Part shown: positions 16,499 to 24,839 of the stretch, one piece after another
How the letters are laid out: every line of letters begins with the position of its first letter
Position numbering within the stretch: the stretch's first letter is position 1
Origin: Micromonospora wenchangensis
GTDB taxonomy: Bacteria > Actinomycetota > Actinomycetes > Mycobacteriales > Micromonosporaceae
Length of the DNA: 64,000 nucleotides
Assembly (NCBI RefSeq): GCF_002210435.1
Contig: NZ_MZMV01000031.1
Coordinates: forward strand, 20,607 to 84,606
Direction: 5' to 3'
Translations under genes and position numbers: made by a program
The notes under the pieces: model-generated
What the model was told of the DNA's origin: nothing
Database searches by the model: none
What the model saw: only the letters and a program-made list of their open reading frames with translations

Positions 16499-17310
16499 CG
16501 GCCACCGCCCTCGCCGCCGAACACGACGTCGCGTCCGACCGACCCGATGGCCGTGGCGTTGGGGCCCATGGCGTTCTGACCCCGGACCCGGATGTCGCCG
16601 GTGCGGATGCCGGGCCCGGCCGCGCCGGCTCCGGTGTCCGACCGGGCCGCGCCCGCCCCGTTGTCCGGCCCGACCGGCGGTCCCCCGCTGGGCGACGGCG
16701 GCTCCTGCGGCGACGGCCACGACGACATGTCCTCGTCGACCACGTAGAGCCAGGCCGGCTCCCGGAACTCCTTCTCCGGGTGCTCGACCTCGATCCGGCG
16801 GAACCGTTCCGGCCGCATCTCCTCCGGGTACTCGCAGACCACGTCGCGGTACATCTCCGTCGAGACCACCAGCGCCACGCCCGCGTCGGGGAACGCGGCC
16901 AGCGCCTGGCGCACCGGCCGGGCGTCGCAGAGCCGGCAGACGTGCACGACGGCGTGGCCGGGGAAGCCGTTCGCGCCGTCCAGGTGCACCAGGCCCTGGT
17001 GTACGGCCACCCGCAGCCGGATCTGCGCGGCGGGCGTCCGGCTGCTGTTGAACGCGCGCAGCCGCCGGTTCAGTTCCGGGACGAACCGGCCGATGACCCG
17101 GGACTCCGGCACGTCGCGGGGCAGGATCGCCAGCTCGCCGTCGCCGGCCTGCTGGGTGGTCCAGGTGACCCGGTCCAGGCCGACGTCGGTCGCCGCCGCG
17201 TGCAGGAGCGTGTGGAAGTTCTGCTGTGCCTCGTACTGCTGAAGATTGCTGCGCCGGCTGTACCGTTCCATGTCCACAGAGATCAGCAGACGCCGTTCGG
17301 GATGTCGCAT
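16495..17310 (-). CDS. Class III nucleotidyl-cyclase-homology protein
   Basis: 271 residues from ATG 17310 (AAGGG eight bases upstream). Residues 6-190 look like a cyclase homology domain: LLISVDMERYS with the first metal Asp at 13, QQAGDGELAILP with the second Asp at 57, and LRVAVHQGLVHL. In the catalytic-helix motif, His123 occupies the usual Asn position while Arg126 is kept (VVHVCRL), so activity is uncertain. Residues 195-235 are a Pro/Gly linker, then GDIRVRGQNAMGPNATAIG (238-256). Similar domains occur in many actinomycete multidomain signalling proteins. First gene of a three-gene operon, divergent from a Crp-type regulator. Confidence 0.7.
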   Translation of the reverse strand: MRHPERRLLISVDMERYSRRSNLQQYEAQQNFHTLLHAAATDVGLDRVTWTTQQAGDGELAILPRDVPESRVIGRFVPELNRRLRAFNSSRTPAAQIRLRVAVHQGLVHLDGANGFPGHAVVHVCRLCDARPVRQALAAFPDAGVALVVSTEMYRDVVCEYPEEMRPERFRRIEVEHPEKEFREPAWLYVVDEDMSSWPSPQEPPSPSGGPPVGPDNGAGAARSDTGAGAAGPGIRTGDIRVRGQNAMGPNATAIGSVGRDVVFGGEGGGR

Positions 17311-17643
17311 GGGCACACCCTTCGTCGTCAGCCCGCTCGGCGAGCGGGCACCACCGTGCCCATGGAAACCGCCCCGCCGGGCGAAGAAACCCCAGAAGTA
17401 CGGCATCCCCGGGACTGTCGGCATCCGGTCATCCCATCGTGGACAGATGTCGTGCTAGGCCCCGTCGGTTGTGCTGGGAGCATGTGGACGAACCTGACCG
17501 AACTGCTCCTGGCGCTCGGGCTCTCCCCGCCCGTGATCCTGGCCCTGGTGGTCGTCGAGGCCGTCGCGGTCCGAAGCGGGGCGGTGCGAGCCGCGTCGAC
17601 CCGGATACGCTTCGGCACCTCTCGTCTGCTGAGGAGGATGCCG
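17311..17643. other. Divergent promoter region with palindrome
   Basis: 333 bp between the cyclase-homology operon and the Crp-type gene. A perfect inverted repeat GCCCGCTCG-G-CGAGCGGGC lies at 17331-17349, 21 bases before the operon start, and may be an operator or a leader hairpin. The frame of the Crp-type gene is open from ATG 17482 through a hydrophobic stretch, so part of this interval could be coding if that start is used. No clear Crp consensus was seen. Confidence 0.5.
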
Positions 17644-18360
17644 GTGCTGATGCGGCAACCCCATGCCCGGCCCGACGGCGACTGGCCGTACGGGACCTTC
17701 CTGCAACGGCTCGACCGCCCGGTCCGGGACGCGTTGCTGTCCACCGGCGTGCGCCGGCAAGTGCCCGCCGGGCAGATCCTCATCCACGAGGGCCACCACG
17801 AGGCGCACCTGGTGCTGCTGGAGGACGGCCTGACGAAGGTCACCGCGTCCCTGCCCGACGGGCGGACCGCCCTGCTGGCGTTGCGGGTCGGCGGCGACCT
17901 GGTGGGTGAGATGTCGGCGCTCAACGACCGCCCCCGGTCGGCGACGGTGACCACCTGCGGCCCCACCCGGTACAGCGTCATCCAGCCGGCACAGTTCAAG
18001 ACCTTCCTGCGCGACCATCCGGACGCCGCCCTCGAACTGGCCGCCATGGTCTCCGACCGGCTGCGGTGGTCCAACCGTCGCCGGATCGACTTCTCGTCGT
18101 ACCCGGTGAAGATCCGGGTGGCCCGGGTGGTGGCCGAGCTGTGCCGCTCGCACGGCCGGCAGGACCGCGACGCGGTGGTCATCGACGTCCGGTTGACCCA
18201 ACCGGAACTCGCCACCATCTGCGGCGCGGCCGAGACCTCCATCCAGAAGGCGCTGCGGGAACTGCGCGCCGACGGGCTGGTGGAGACCGACTACCGGCGG
18301 ATCACCGTCCGCGACCTGGCCGCCCTGCGCGACTGCGGGGAGATCACCGACGACGCGTGA
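17644..18360 (+). CDS. Crp/Fnr-family transcriptional regulator
   Basis: 238 residues from GTG 17644, six bases after GAGGAGG; ATG 17482, 17638 and 17650 are in frame and possible. A cyclic-nucleotide-binding beta-roll (VPAGQILIHEGHHEAHLVLL, DGLTKVTASLPDGRTALLAL) ends in the phosphate-binding cassette GEMSALNDRPRSATVT, whose Glu and Arg-Ser are those that contact cAMP in Crp. A winged helix follows (VRLTQPELATICGAAETSIQKALRELRADG). It therefore probably senses a cyclic nucleotide and may control the divergent cyclase-homology operon. Confidence 0.88.
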   Translation: MLMRQPHARPDGDWPYGTFLQRLDRPVRDALLSTGVRRQVPAGQILIHEGHHEAHLVLLEDGLTKVTASLPDGRTALLALRVGGDLVGEMSALNDRPRSATVTTCGPTRYSVIQPAQFKTFLRDHPDAALELAAMVSDRLRWSNRRRIDFSSYPVKIRVARVVAELCRSHGRQDRDAVVIDVRLTQPELATICGAAETSIQKALRELRADGLVETDYRRITVRDLAALRDCGEITDDA

Positions 18361-18365
18361 ACCCG

Positions 18366-18402
18366 CGACGGCCCCGACCCGGTGACCGGGTCGGGGCCGT
18401 CG
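18366..18402. terminator. Bidirectional hairpin terminator
   Basis: Perfect 17-bp stem (CGACGGCCCCGACCCGG / CCGGGTCGGGGCCGTCG) with a 3-base loop between the Crp-type gene and convergent pheT. Confidence 0.88.
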
Positions 18403-18416
18403 TCGGCTGGCACCCC

Positions 18417-20963
18417 TCAGGCGCCGCGCAGGGTCGCCCCGAACCGCTGGGCGGCGACGGCCACGGCGGCGTCCCGCGCGGCCACCGCCTCCTCCACGGT
18501 CAGCGTCCGGTCCGGCGCGCGGAAGGTGAGCTTGTACGCCAGCGACCGGCGACCCGCGCCGAGCGACTCCGACGCGTACACGTCGAAGAGCCGGACGTGC
18601 TCCAGCAGTTCACCCGCCCCCTCGACCAGCGCGGCCCGGACGTCGGCGGCCGGCACCGTGTCGTCCAGCACCAGTGCCACGTCGATCAGCGCAGGGGGGA
18701 ACCCGGACACGGTCGGCGCGGACACCACCGGGGCCGCCGGCAGGGCGTCCAGGTCCAGTTCCATGGCGCTGGTCCGGCGGGGCAGTTCCAACCCGGCCAG
18801 CACCGCCGGGTGCAGCTCACCGGCGTGACCGACCACCTCCCCGTCGACCAGCAGCGCGGCACAGCGACCGGGGTGCCAGGGGGCCTGCTCGGCGGCCCGC
18901 ACCTCGATCCGCTCCGCCGGCAGGTCGGCGGCGGCCAGCACGGCCCGGCCGGCCTCCACCGCGTCCGCCCAGCCGGCGGCGCGGCCGGCACCCCACCAGC
19001 CGGCCGGCTCCACGTCACCGGTGAGCACCACCGCGACGTGCCGGGGCTGGGCGGGCACCACCGCGTCGGCGGCGGCGAACTCGGCGTCGGTGGGACGACG
19101 GTCCACCCCCATCGCCGGCGGCGCACCCACCCCGGGACGCGGGTGGAACACCGCCCCGATCTCGTAGAGCGCCAGGTCACGGTGACCCCGGCCCAGGTTG
19201 CGCTTGAGGATGCCCAGCAGCGGGCCGAGCAGGGTCGTGCGCAGCAGCGGCTCCTCCTCGGACAGCGGGTTGGCCAGCCGTACCGCCGGCCGGCGCGGGT
19301 CGTCGGCGGGCAGCCCGAGCTGGTCGGCCAGCTCCGGGGCGACGAACGGCAGCGCCAGCACCTCGACGTAGCCGCGTTCGGCGAGCGAGCGGGCCACCGC
19401 CCGACGGCGACGCTGCTGCCAGGTCAGCCCCCGGCCGGGTGGCGCGGTGGGCAGCACCGACGGCACCCGGTCGTACCCGTCGAGGCGGACCACCTCCTCG
19501 ACCAGGTCGGCCGGGTCGGTGAGGTCGGGCCGCCAGGTCGGCGGGGTGACGGTGAGCACGTCGCCGCCGCCGGCGGTCGTCGCGACCGTGCCCGCGTCCT
19601 CGGCCAGCCGGTCGGTGCCCCGGATCACCGTGCAGCCCACCTGCTCCAGCAGGTCGACCACCCGCTGCGGGGAGTAGTCCACCCCGACCCGGCGCGTCGG
19701 CAGGTCGACCGGGAGGACGACCTGCCGCATCGGCCGGACGTGGTCGAGGTCGAGGATCTCCGCGCCGGCCTCGCCCCCACCGTGGGCGGTGAGCAGCTCG
19801 ACGGCGCGTTGCAGGGCCACCAGCGGCAGGGCCGGGTCGACGCCCCGCTCCCACCGCTTGGCCGCCTCGCTGAACAGCCTGTGCCGGCGGGCCGTGCGGC
19901 CGACCATCACCGGGTCCCAGTGGGCGGCCTCCAGCAGCACGTTCGTGGTGCCGCCGACCACCTCGCTGGTCTCGCCGCCCATCACCGCAGCCAGCGAGAC
20001 CGGGCCGGTGTCGTCGCAGATCACCATGTCCTCGGCGGTGAGCGAGCGGACCACACCGTCCAGGGTGGTCACCTTCTCGCCCGCCTCGGCCCGGCGCACC
20101 ACCAGCGGGCCGGTGAGCCGGTCGGCGTCGAAGGCGTGCATCGGCTGGCCCAGTTCGAGCATCACGTAGTTGGTGACGTCCACCGCCAGGGAGATGCTGC
20201 GGACCCCGGCAACGGTGAGCCGCTGCCGCATCCAGCCGGGCGTGGCCGCCGTCGGGTCCACCCCCCGGACCATCCGGGCGGTGAACCGGTCGCACCCGAC
20301 GGTGTCGCGCACCTGCACCGGGTACGCCGGCTGCGCCGTACCGGCCGGCACGGGCACCCGGCCCGGGTCACGGAAGGCCACCCCGAGGGCGTACGCCAGC
20401 TCGCGGGCGATGCCGCGCACGCTCAGCGCGTACCCCCGGTCGGGGGTGATTTCCAGCTCGACCACGACGTCGTCGAGGCCCACCACGGGGCGGGCGTCGT
20501 CGCCGGGCCGGGCCGGGGTGTCCGGCGGCAGCACGATGATGCCGGAGTGGTCGTCGCCGAGACCCAGCTCCATCGCCGAGCAGATCATGCCGGCCGACAT
20601 CCGACCGTACGTCTTGCGCGCGCCGATGGTGAAGTCGCCGGGCAGCACCCCGCCGGGCAGGATCACCACGACCCGGTCGCCGGGGGCGAAGTTCCGCGCC
20701 CCGCAGACGATCTGCTGAAGTTCGCCGGTGCCGTTGGCGGTGCCCACGTCGACCAGGCAGTGCCGGATCGGCTTCTTGAACCCGGTCAGCTCCTCGATCT
20801 CGCGGACCTCACCGACGACCAGCGGACCGGTGACCGTACGGCGCAGGTCCACCACGGACTCGACCTCGATACCGAGGTCCACCAGGGCCTGTTCCAGGTC
20901 CTCGGTGGGCAGGTCGACGGGGAGGTCGACGTACTCCCGCAGCCAACTGACAGAAACTCGCAT
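18417..20963 (-). CDS. pheT: Phenylalanine--tRNA ligase beta subunit
   Basis: 848 residues, full length. Begins MRVSVSWLREYVDLP. Domains in order: OB-type tRNA-binding domain (about 40-150, VGTANGTGELQQIVCGARNF), B3/4 editing domain (about 205-370), B5 (about 400-480), the catalytic-like core, and a C-terminal FDX-ACB anticodon-binding domain (ALIDVALVLDDTVPAADVRAAL). It forms the heterotetramer with PheS, encoded 40 bp upstream. Confidence 0.96.
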   Translation of the reverse strand: MRVSVSWLREYVDLPVDLPTEDLEQALVDLGIEVESVVDLRRTVTGPLVVGEVREIEELTGFKKPIRHCLVDVGTANGTGELQQIVCGARNFAPGDRVVVILPGGVLPGDFTIGARKTYGRMSAGMICSAMELGLGDDHSGIIVLPPDTPARPGDDARPVVGLDDVVVELEITPDRGYALSVRGIARELAYALGVAFRDPGRVPVPAGTAQPAYPVQVRDTVGCDRFTARMVRGVDPTAATPGWMRQRLTVAGVRSISLAVDVTNYVMLELGQPMHAFDADRLTGPLVVRRAEAGEKVTTLDGVVRSLTAEDMVICDDTGPVSLAAVMGGETSEVVGGTTNVLLEAAHWDPVMVGRTARRHRLFSEAAKRWERGVDPALPLVALQRAVELLTAHGGGEAGAEILDLDHVRPMRQVVLPVDLPTRRVGVDYSPQRVVDLLEQVGCTVIRGTDRLAEDAGTVATTAGGGDVLTVTPPTWRPDLTDPADLVEEVVRLDGYDRVPSVLPTAPPGRGLTWQQRRRRAVARSLAERGYVEVLALPFVAPELADQLGLPADDPRRPAVRLANPLSEEEPLLRTTLLGPLLGILKRNLGRGHRDLALYEIGAVFHPRPGVGAPPAMGVDRRPTDAEFAAADAVVPAQPRHVAVVLTGDVEPAGWWGAGRAAGWADAVEAGRAVLAAADLPAERIEVRAAEQAPWHPGRCAALLVDGEVVGHAGELHPAVLAGLELPRRTSAMELDLDALPAAPVVSAPTVSGFPPALIDVALVLDDTVPAADVRAALVEGAGELLEHVRLFDVYASESLGAGRRSLAYKLTFRAPDRTLTVEEAVAARDAAVAVAAQRFGATLRGA

Positions 20964-21003
20964 GACTCAGACCACCGTCTCCGTGACTCGTACCCGCATC
21001 GCC

Positions 21004-22083
21004 CTACGCCCCGGCCCCGAACGCGCGGGTGAACCGCACGTCGCCCTCGGCCATGTCCCGCATGTCGCTGACCCCGTGCCGGAACATCACCGTTCGGTCG
21101 ATGCCCATGCCGAACGCGAACCCGGAGTAGACCTCGGGGTCGATGCCGCAGGCCCGCAGCACCCTCGGGTTGACCATGCCGCAGCCGCCCCACTCGACCC
21201 AGCGCGGGCCGTCGCGGTGCTCGGGGAACCAGACGTCGAACTCCCCCGACGGCTCGGTGAACGGGAAGTAGTGCGGACGCCAGCGGGTCTTCGCCCCCTC
21301 GCCGAACATGGCGCGGGCGAAGTGGTCGAGGGTGCCACGCAGGTGCGCCATCGTGATGCCGCGGTCGACCACCAGGCCCTCGACCTGGTGGAAGACCGGC
21401 GCGTGGGTGGCGTCCAGCTCGTCGGTGCGGTAGACCCGGCCGGGCACCACCACGTAGATGGGGGGCTTGCGGGTCAGCATGGTGCGCGCCTGCACCGGCG
21501 AGGTGTGGGTGCGCAGCACCAGGCCGGAGGCGTCCGCGCCGGGCGGCGGTGCGATGTGGAAGGTGTCCATCAGCCCGCGCGCCGGGTGGTCGGCGGGGAT
21601 GTTCAACGCGTCGAAGTTGGTCCACTCCAGCTCGACCTCGGGACCCTCGGCCACCTCGTAGCCCATCCCGACGAACAGGTCGCTGATCTGCTCCATCAGG
21701 GTCGACAGCGGGTGCCGCGCCCCCCGGGGCCGCCGGTCGTACGGCAGGGTCACGTCGACCCGCTCCTCGACCAGCACCCGGGCGGCCTGCTCCCGGTCGA
21801 GCACCTCGGCACGGGCCGCGTACGCGGACTCGATCGCCCGGCGGGCCTCGTTGACCCGCTTGCCGGCGTCGGCCTTCGCCGCCGGCGGCAGCGCGCCGAT
21901 CTCCCGACGGGCCAGCGACACCGGGGACCGGTCGCCGAGGTGCGCGGGGCGCAGCGCGGTCAGCGCGTCCGGGTCGGCGGCGGCGGCGAACGCCTGCTCG
22001 GCGTCGGCCACGGCCCCGGCCAGGGCGGCCGGGTCGAGCAGGGCGACCTGCTTCGGGTCGTACGGATCGTTGCGGTAACTCAT
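21004..22083 (-). CDS. pheS: Phenylalanine--tRNA ligase alpha subunit
   Basis: 359 residues from ATG 22083. Coiled-coil N-terminus (ADAEQAFAAAADPDALTALR), then the class II catalytic core: HPLSTLMEQISDLFVGMGYEV, the motif-2 region VYRTDELDATHAPVFHQVEG and the motif-3 region GIDPEVYSGFAFGMGIDR. It activates phenylalanine and charges tRNA-Phe together with PheT. Long readings upstream of 22083 lack a ribosome-binding site. Confidence 0.95.
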   Translation of the reverse strand: MSYRNDPYDPKQVALLDPAALAGAVADAEQAFAAAADPDALTALRPAHLGDRSPVSLARREIGALPPAAKADAGKRVNEARRAIESAYAARAEVLDREQAARVLVEERVDVTLPYDRRPRGARHPLSTLMEQISDLFVGMGYEVAEGPEVELEWTNFDALNIPADHPARGLMDTFHIAPPPGADASGLVLRTHTSPVQARTMLTRKPPIYVVVPGRVYRTDELDATHAPVFHQVEGLVVDRGITMAHLRGTLDHFARAMFGEGAKTRWRPHYFPFTEPSGEFDVWFPEHRDGPRWVEWGGCGMVNPRVLRACGIDPEVYSGFAFGMGIDRTVMFRHGVSDMRDMAEGDVRFTRAFGAGA

Positions 22084-22206
22084 GGCGTACGGGCACTCCC
22101 TCACGGCGGCGCCGGCCCTTCTCAGGCGGCTAGGCGAGTCTACGGACGCGCGGCGGTGCCGCAGCCCGCCGGTGGGAGTTACGCGCGGAGGTAGGTCAGG
22201 ACCACC

Positions 22207-22226
22207 GCCCGCCGACACCGGCGGGC
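22207..22226 (-). terminator. Hairpin terminator after the rRNA methyltransferase gene
   Basis: GCCCGCCG-ACAC-CGGCGGGC: perfect 8-bp stem about 30 bp past the stop codon. It separates ribosomal-protein operon transcription from pheST. Confidence 0.65.
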
Positions 22227-22254
22227 TGGCTAAACGAACGCCGTGGCGCGTTCC

Positions 22255-23136
22255 TCACGTGACCGGCTCCCCTGCTGGGTGTGCGCCCGACCGGGGTCGG
22301 CGCAGTGCTCGGGCTGAAGCGTACAGGCAGACGGCGGCGGCCGCAGCCAGGTTCAGGCTCTCGGCCCGCCCGTGCAACGGCACCCGGACCCGGGCGTCGG
22401 CGGCGGCGGTCAGCTCCCCGGGCAGGCCGTGCGCCTCGGCACCGAACAGCCAGCCGGTGGGGGCGGCGAGCCGGCCCCGGTCGGCGAGGTCGTCGAGGTC
22501 GCTGTCGCCGTACCCGGTGGTGGCGAGGACGGTGAGCCCGGCGGCCCGCAGCGCGTCGACCACGGCCTGCGGGTCGGCGGCGCGGACCACGTCGACGTGG
22601 AACAGGCTGCCGGCGGAGGCGCGCACGCACTTGCCGTTGTACGGGTCGACGGTGTCGCCGGCGAAGACCACCGCGCCCGCGCCGGCCGCGTCGGCGGTGC
22701 GCAGCACGGTGCCGGCGTTGCCCGGGTCACGGATGCCCGCGAGCACGGCGACCAGGCGGGGGCCGCGCGCCAGGGCGGCGTCCAGCGGCACGTCGAGGTG
22801 CCGGCAGACGGCGACCACGCCCTGCGGGGTGACGGTCTCGGTGAGCGCGGCCAGGGCCTCGTCGGTGACCTCGGAGACGGGCAGGTCGGCGCGGGCGGCA
22901 CCGGCCGCCAGGTCGGCGTACCGGTCGAGCGCGGCCGGGGTGCCGAACAGCTCCACCACCGTGCCGGTGCGGTCGAGGGCCTCACGGACGGCCTGCGGCC
23001 CCTCGGCCAGGAACCGGCCGGTGGCGTCACGGTCGCGCCGGCGGTGCAGCCGGCGGGCGGCGACCACCCGGGGCGTACGCGGGGTGAACGGGCCGGTGAC
23101 GGCGTCGAGGCGTCTCCCGCGCGGTGGTGACTGCAT
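22255..23136 (-). CDS. TrmH/SpoU-family RNA 2'-O-methyltransferase
   Basis: 293 residues from ATG 23136. An N-terminal substrate-binding domain (RRDRDATGRFLAEGPQAVRE) precedes the SPOUT knot methyltransferase with its three motifs: GIRDPGNAGTVLRTADAAGA, LFGAEAHGLPGEL and PLHGRAESLNLAAAAAV. It uses S-adenosylmethionine to 2'-O-methylate rRNA or tRNA; the exact nucleotide cannot be assigned. It lies 31 bp after rplT, a common position for this family in actinomycetes. Confidence 0.9.
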   Translation of the reverse strand: MQSPPRGRRLDAVTGPFTPRTPRVVAARRLHRRRDRDATGRFLAEGPQAVREALDRTGTVVELFGTPAALDRYADLAAGAARADLPVSEVTDEALAALTETVTPQGVVAVCRHLDVPLDAALARGPRLVAVLAGIRDPGNAGTVLRTADAAGAGAVVFAGDTVDPYNGKCVRASAGSLFHVDVVRAADPQAVVDALRAAGLTVLATTGYGDSDLDDLADRGRLAAPTGWLFGAEAHGLPGELTAAADARVRVPLHGRAESLNLAAAAAVCLYASARALRRPRSGAHPAGEPVT

Positions 23137-23167
23137 GGGAGACGCCTCGATCTGCTGCCGGGGTGGG

Positions 23168-23560
23168 TCAGGCGGCCTGGGCCGCGGCGCCACCGGTGCC
23201 CTCGGCCGCCACGGCGGCGCGGGCCAGCTCGACGATCGCGGCGAACGCCGCGGCGTCGTGGACGGCCAGGTCGGCCAGGATCTTGCGGTCGACCTCGATG
23301 CCGGCCAGGCGCAGGCCCTGGATCAGCCGGTTGTAGGTCATGCCGTTGGCCCGGGCGCCAGCGTTGATGCGCTGGATCCAGAGCTGCCGGAAGTCGCCCT
23401 TGCGGTCACGACGGTCCCGGTAGGCGTACTGCATCGAGTGCAGCACCTGCTCCTTGGCCTTGCGGTACAGCCGGGAGCGCTGACCGCGGTAACCGCTCGC
23501 GGTCTCCAGCAGGGTACGACGCTTCTTCTGGGCGTTCACAGCCCGCTTGACGCGTGCCAT
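23168..23560 (-). CDS. rplT: 50S ribosomal protein L20
   Basis: 130 residues; ATG 23560 preceded by AAGGAG. MARVKRAVNAQKKRRTLLETASGYRGQRSRLYRKAKEQV is the highly conserved basic N-terminus that binds 23S rRNA early in assembly. The C-terminus carries an Ala-rich tail (AAVAAEGTGGAAAQAA) beyond the usual ~118 residues. Confidence 0.98.
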   Translation of the reverse strand: MARVKRAVNAQKKRRTLLETASGYRGQRSRLYRKAKEQVLHSMQYAYRDRRDRKGDFRQLWIQRINAGARANGMTYNRLIQGLRLAGIEVDRKILADLAVHDAAAFAAIVELARAAVAAEGTGGAAAQAA

Positions 23561-23592
23561 CTCAACTCCTTGTTAGGTAAAGGTGGCGCGCG

Positions 23593-23787
23593 TCAGCGGC
23601 CGAGCAGCTTCTTGATGCGCTTGACGTCGGACTTGGCCAGCTCGACCGTGCCGGTCAGCCGCCGGGTCTGGGTGGACGGCTTCTTCTCCAGGTTGTGGCG
23701 AAGGCCGGCCTGCTGGGCGACGATCTTGCCCTTGCCGGTCACCTTGACCCGCTTGCCCATACCCGTGTGGCTCTTCATCTTCGGCAT
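23593..23787 (-). CDS. rpmI: 50S ribosomal protein L35
   Basis: 64 residues, full length. MPKMKSHTGMGKRVKVTGKGKI is the standard L35 start; very basic. Lies between infC and rplT in the conserved infC-rpmI-rplT operon. Confidence 0.98.
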   Translation of the reverse strand: MPKMKSHTGMGKRVKVTGKGKIVAQQAGLRHNLEKKPSTQTRRLTGTVELAKSDVKRIKKLLGR

Positions 23788-23805
23788 GTGGAACGTCTCT
23801 CCCTG

Positions 23806-24474
23806 TTACTGGCCGCTGGAGTCAGCGGTCGGGCCGGACTCGCCGGCTGCTGCGGTCTCGCCGGCCGCCGGGGTCGCGCCACCTGCCGGGGCGGCCGATT
23901 CCTCCGCGGCCCGGTCCCGGGGGCCACCACGGGACGCCGTGGCGGCGACCGCGGATGCCTTGACGGCCCGGTGCGGAGCGAGAACCATGATCATGTTACG
24001 GCCGTCCTGCTTCGGAGCGGCCTCGACGTATCCCAGGTCCGTGATCTCGGACTCGAGCCGACGCAGGAGCCGGTAACCCAGCTCCGGGCGGCTCTGCTCG
24101 CGACCGCGGAACATGATCGTCACCTTGACCTTGTCGCCGGCCTTGAGGAACCGCACCACGTGACCCTTCTTGGTCTCGTAGTCGTGCGGGTCGATCTTCG
24201 GCCGGAGCTTCATCTCCTTGATGACGGTCTGCTGCTGGTTACGCCGCGCTTCGCGCGCCTTGAGTGCGCTCTCGTACTTGAACTTGCCGAAGTCCATGAG
24301 CTTGCACACCGGCGGGCGCGCCATCGGCGCAACCTCGACCAGGTCCAGGTCGACGTCCGCGGCCAGCTGCAGGGCGCGCTCCAGCGGGACGATGCCCACC
24401 TGCTCACCCTCAGGGCCGACCAGTCGGACCTCACGTGCCCGGATCTGCTCGTTCACGCGTGGTTCGACGCTGAT
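23806..24474 (-). CDS. infC: Translation initiation factor IF-3, predicted ATC start
   Basis: 222 residues if initiated at ATC 24474, four bases after GGAGG. IF-3N (EPRVNEQIRAREVRLVGPEG) and IF-3C (KEMKLRPKIDPHDYETKKGH, KVTIMFRGREQSRPELG) are intact, with an acidic, Ala/Gly-rich tail of ~45 residues. No ATG or TTG is near the conserved N-terminus; the GTG at 24456 has no ribosome-binding site. A non-standard start is expected for infC because IF-3 discriminates against such codons and so limits its own synthesis. Confidence 0.93.
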   Translation of the reverse strand: MSVEPRVNEQIRAREVRLVGPEGEQVGIVPLERALQLAADVDLDLVEVAPMARPPVCKLMDFGKFKYESALKAREARRNQQQTVIKEMKLRPKIDPHDYETKKGHVVRFLKAGDKVKVTIMFRGREQSRPELGYRLLRRLESEITDLGYVEAAPKQDGRNMIMVLAPHRAVKASAVAATASRGGPRDRAAEESAAPAGGATPAAGETAAAGESGPTADSSGQ

Positions 24475-24839
24475 GTGGCCTCCTCGAGTCGAGTCTGCTG
24501 CGTGGCCGACCCCGCGTGGCCCCCGGGTGGGGGCGACCCGGAAAGCAGAAGGCCCCGGCGCATGCCAGGGCCCGCTCGACCGGTCGGCACGATCACATGA
24601 TCGCGCATCCGGAACCGGGACGGACCCGGAACCGGTGACCGGACCCGGCCACCTCGGGGGCGACTCGGGTGGGAGCAGGCGCTCCGCTTCGGGACCACCC
24701 ACACGCCACAGGCGGGGGCAGTCTGGTCGACGTGGCAACACTACACCCCGGCACAGCCATCCCCCAAACCGGGCCCGCAGGTCAGCCCGGTCGACAAAGC
24801 CGGCAGCGGCCGGCGGAGGCGGTGCCCCGGACGGGGCGG
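24475..24839 (-). promoter_or_regulatory. infC-rpmI-rplT leader (365 bp, no gene)
   Basis: On the minus strand a promoter TTGGGG (24762-24767), 18-bp spacer, TAGTGT (24738-24743) precedes a ~260-base leader with a CGATCA-CA-TGATCG palindrome, direct CCGGAACCGG repeats and an attenuator at 24542-24572. The long structured leader suggests control by a ribosomal protein or IF-3, as in other infC operons; the ligand is inference. Confidence 0.6.
24542..24572 (-). terminator. Attenuator-like hairpin in the infC leader
   Basis: Read on the minus strand: GGCCCTGGC-ATGC-GCCGGGGCC (9 pairs, one G-U) followed immediately by TTCTGCTTT. A U-rich tail is rare in this window, so this looks like a true intrinsic terminator 68 bases before the infC start. 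Confidence 0.65.

Noticed and set aside
22084..22254. A T-box or phenylalanine attenuation leader before pheS
   Set aside because: No specifier loop or T-box sequence; the only clear hairpin lies at the methyltransferase end.
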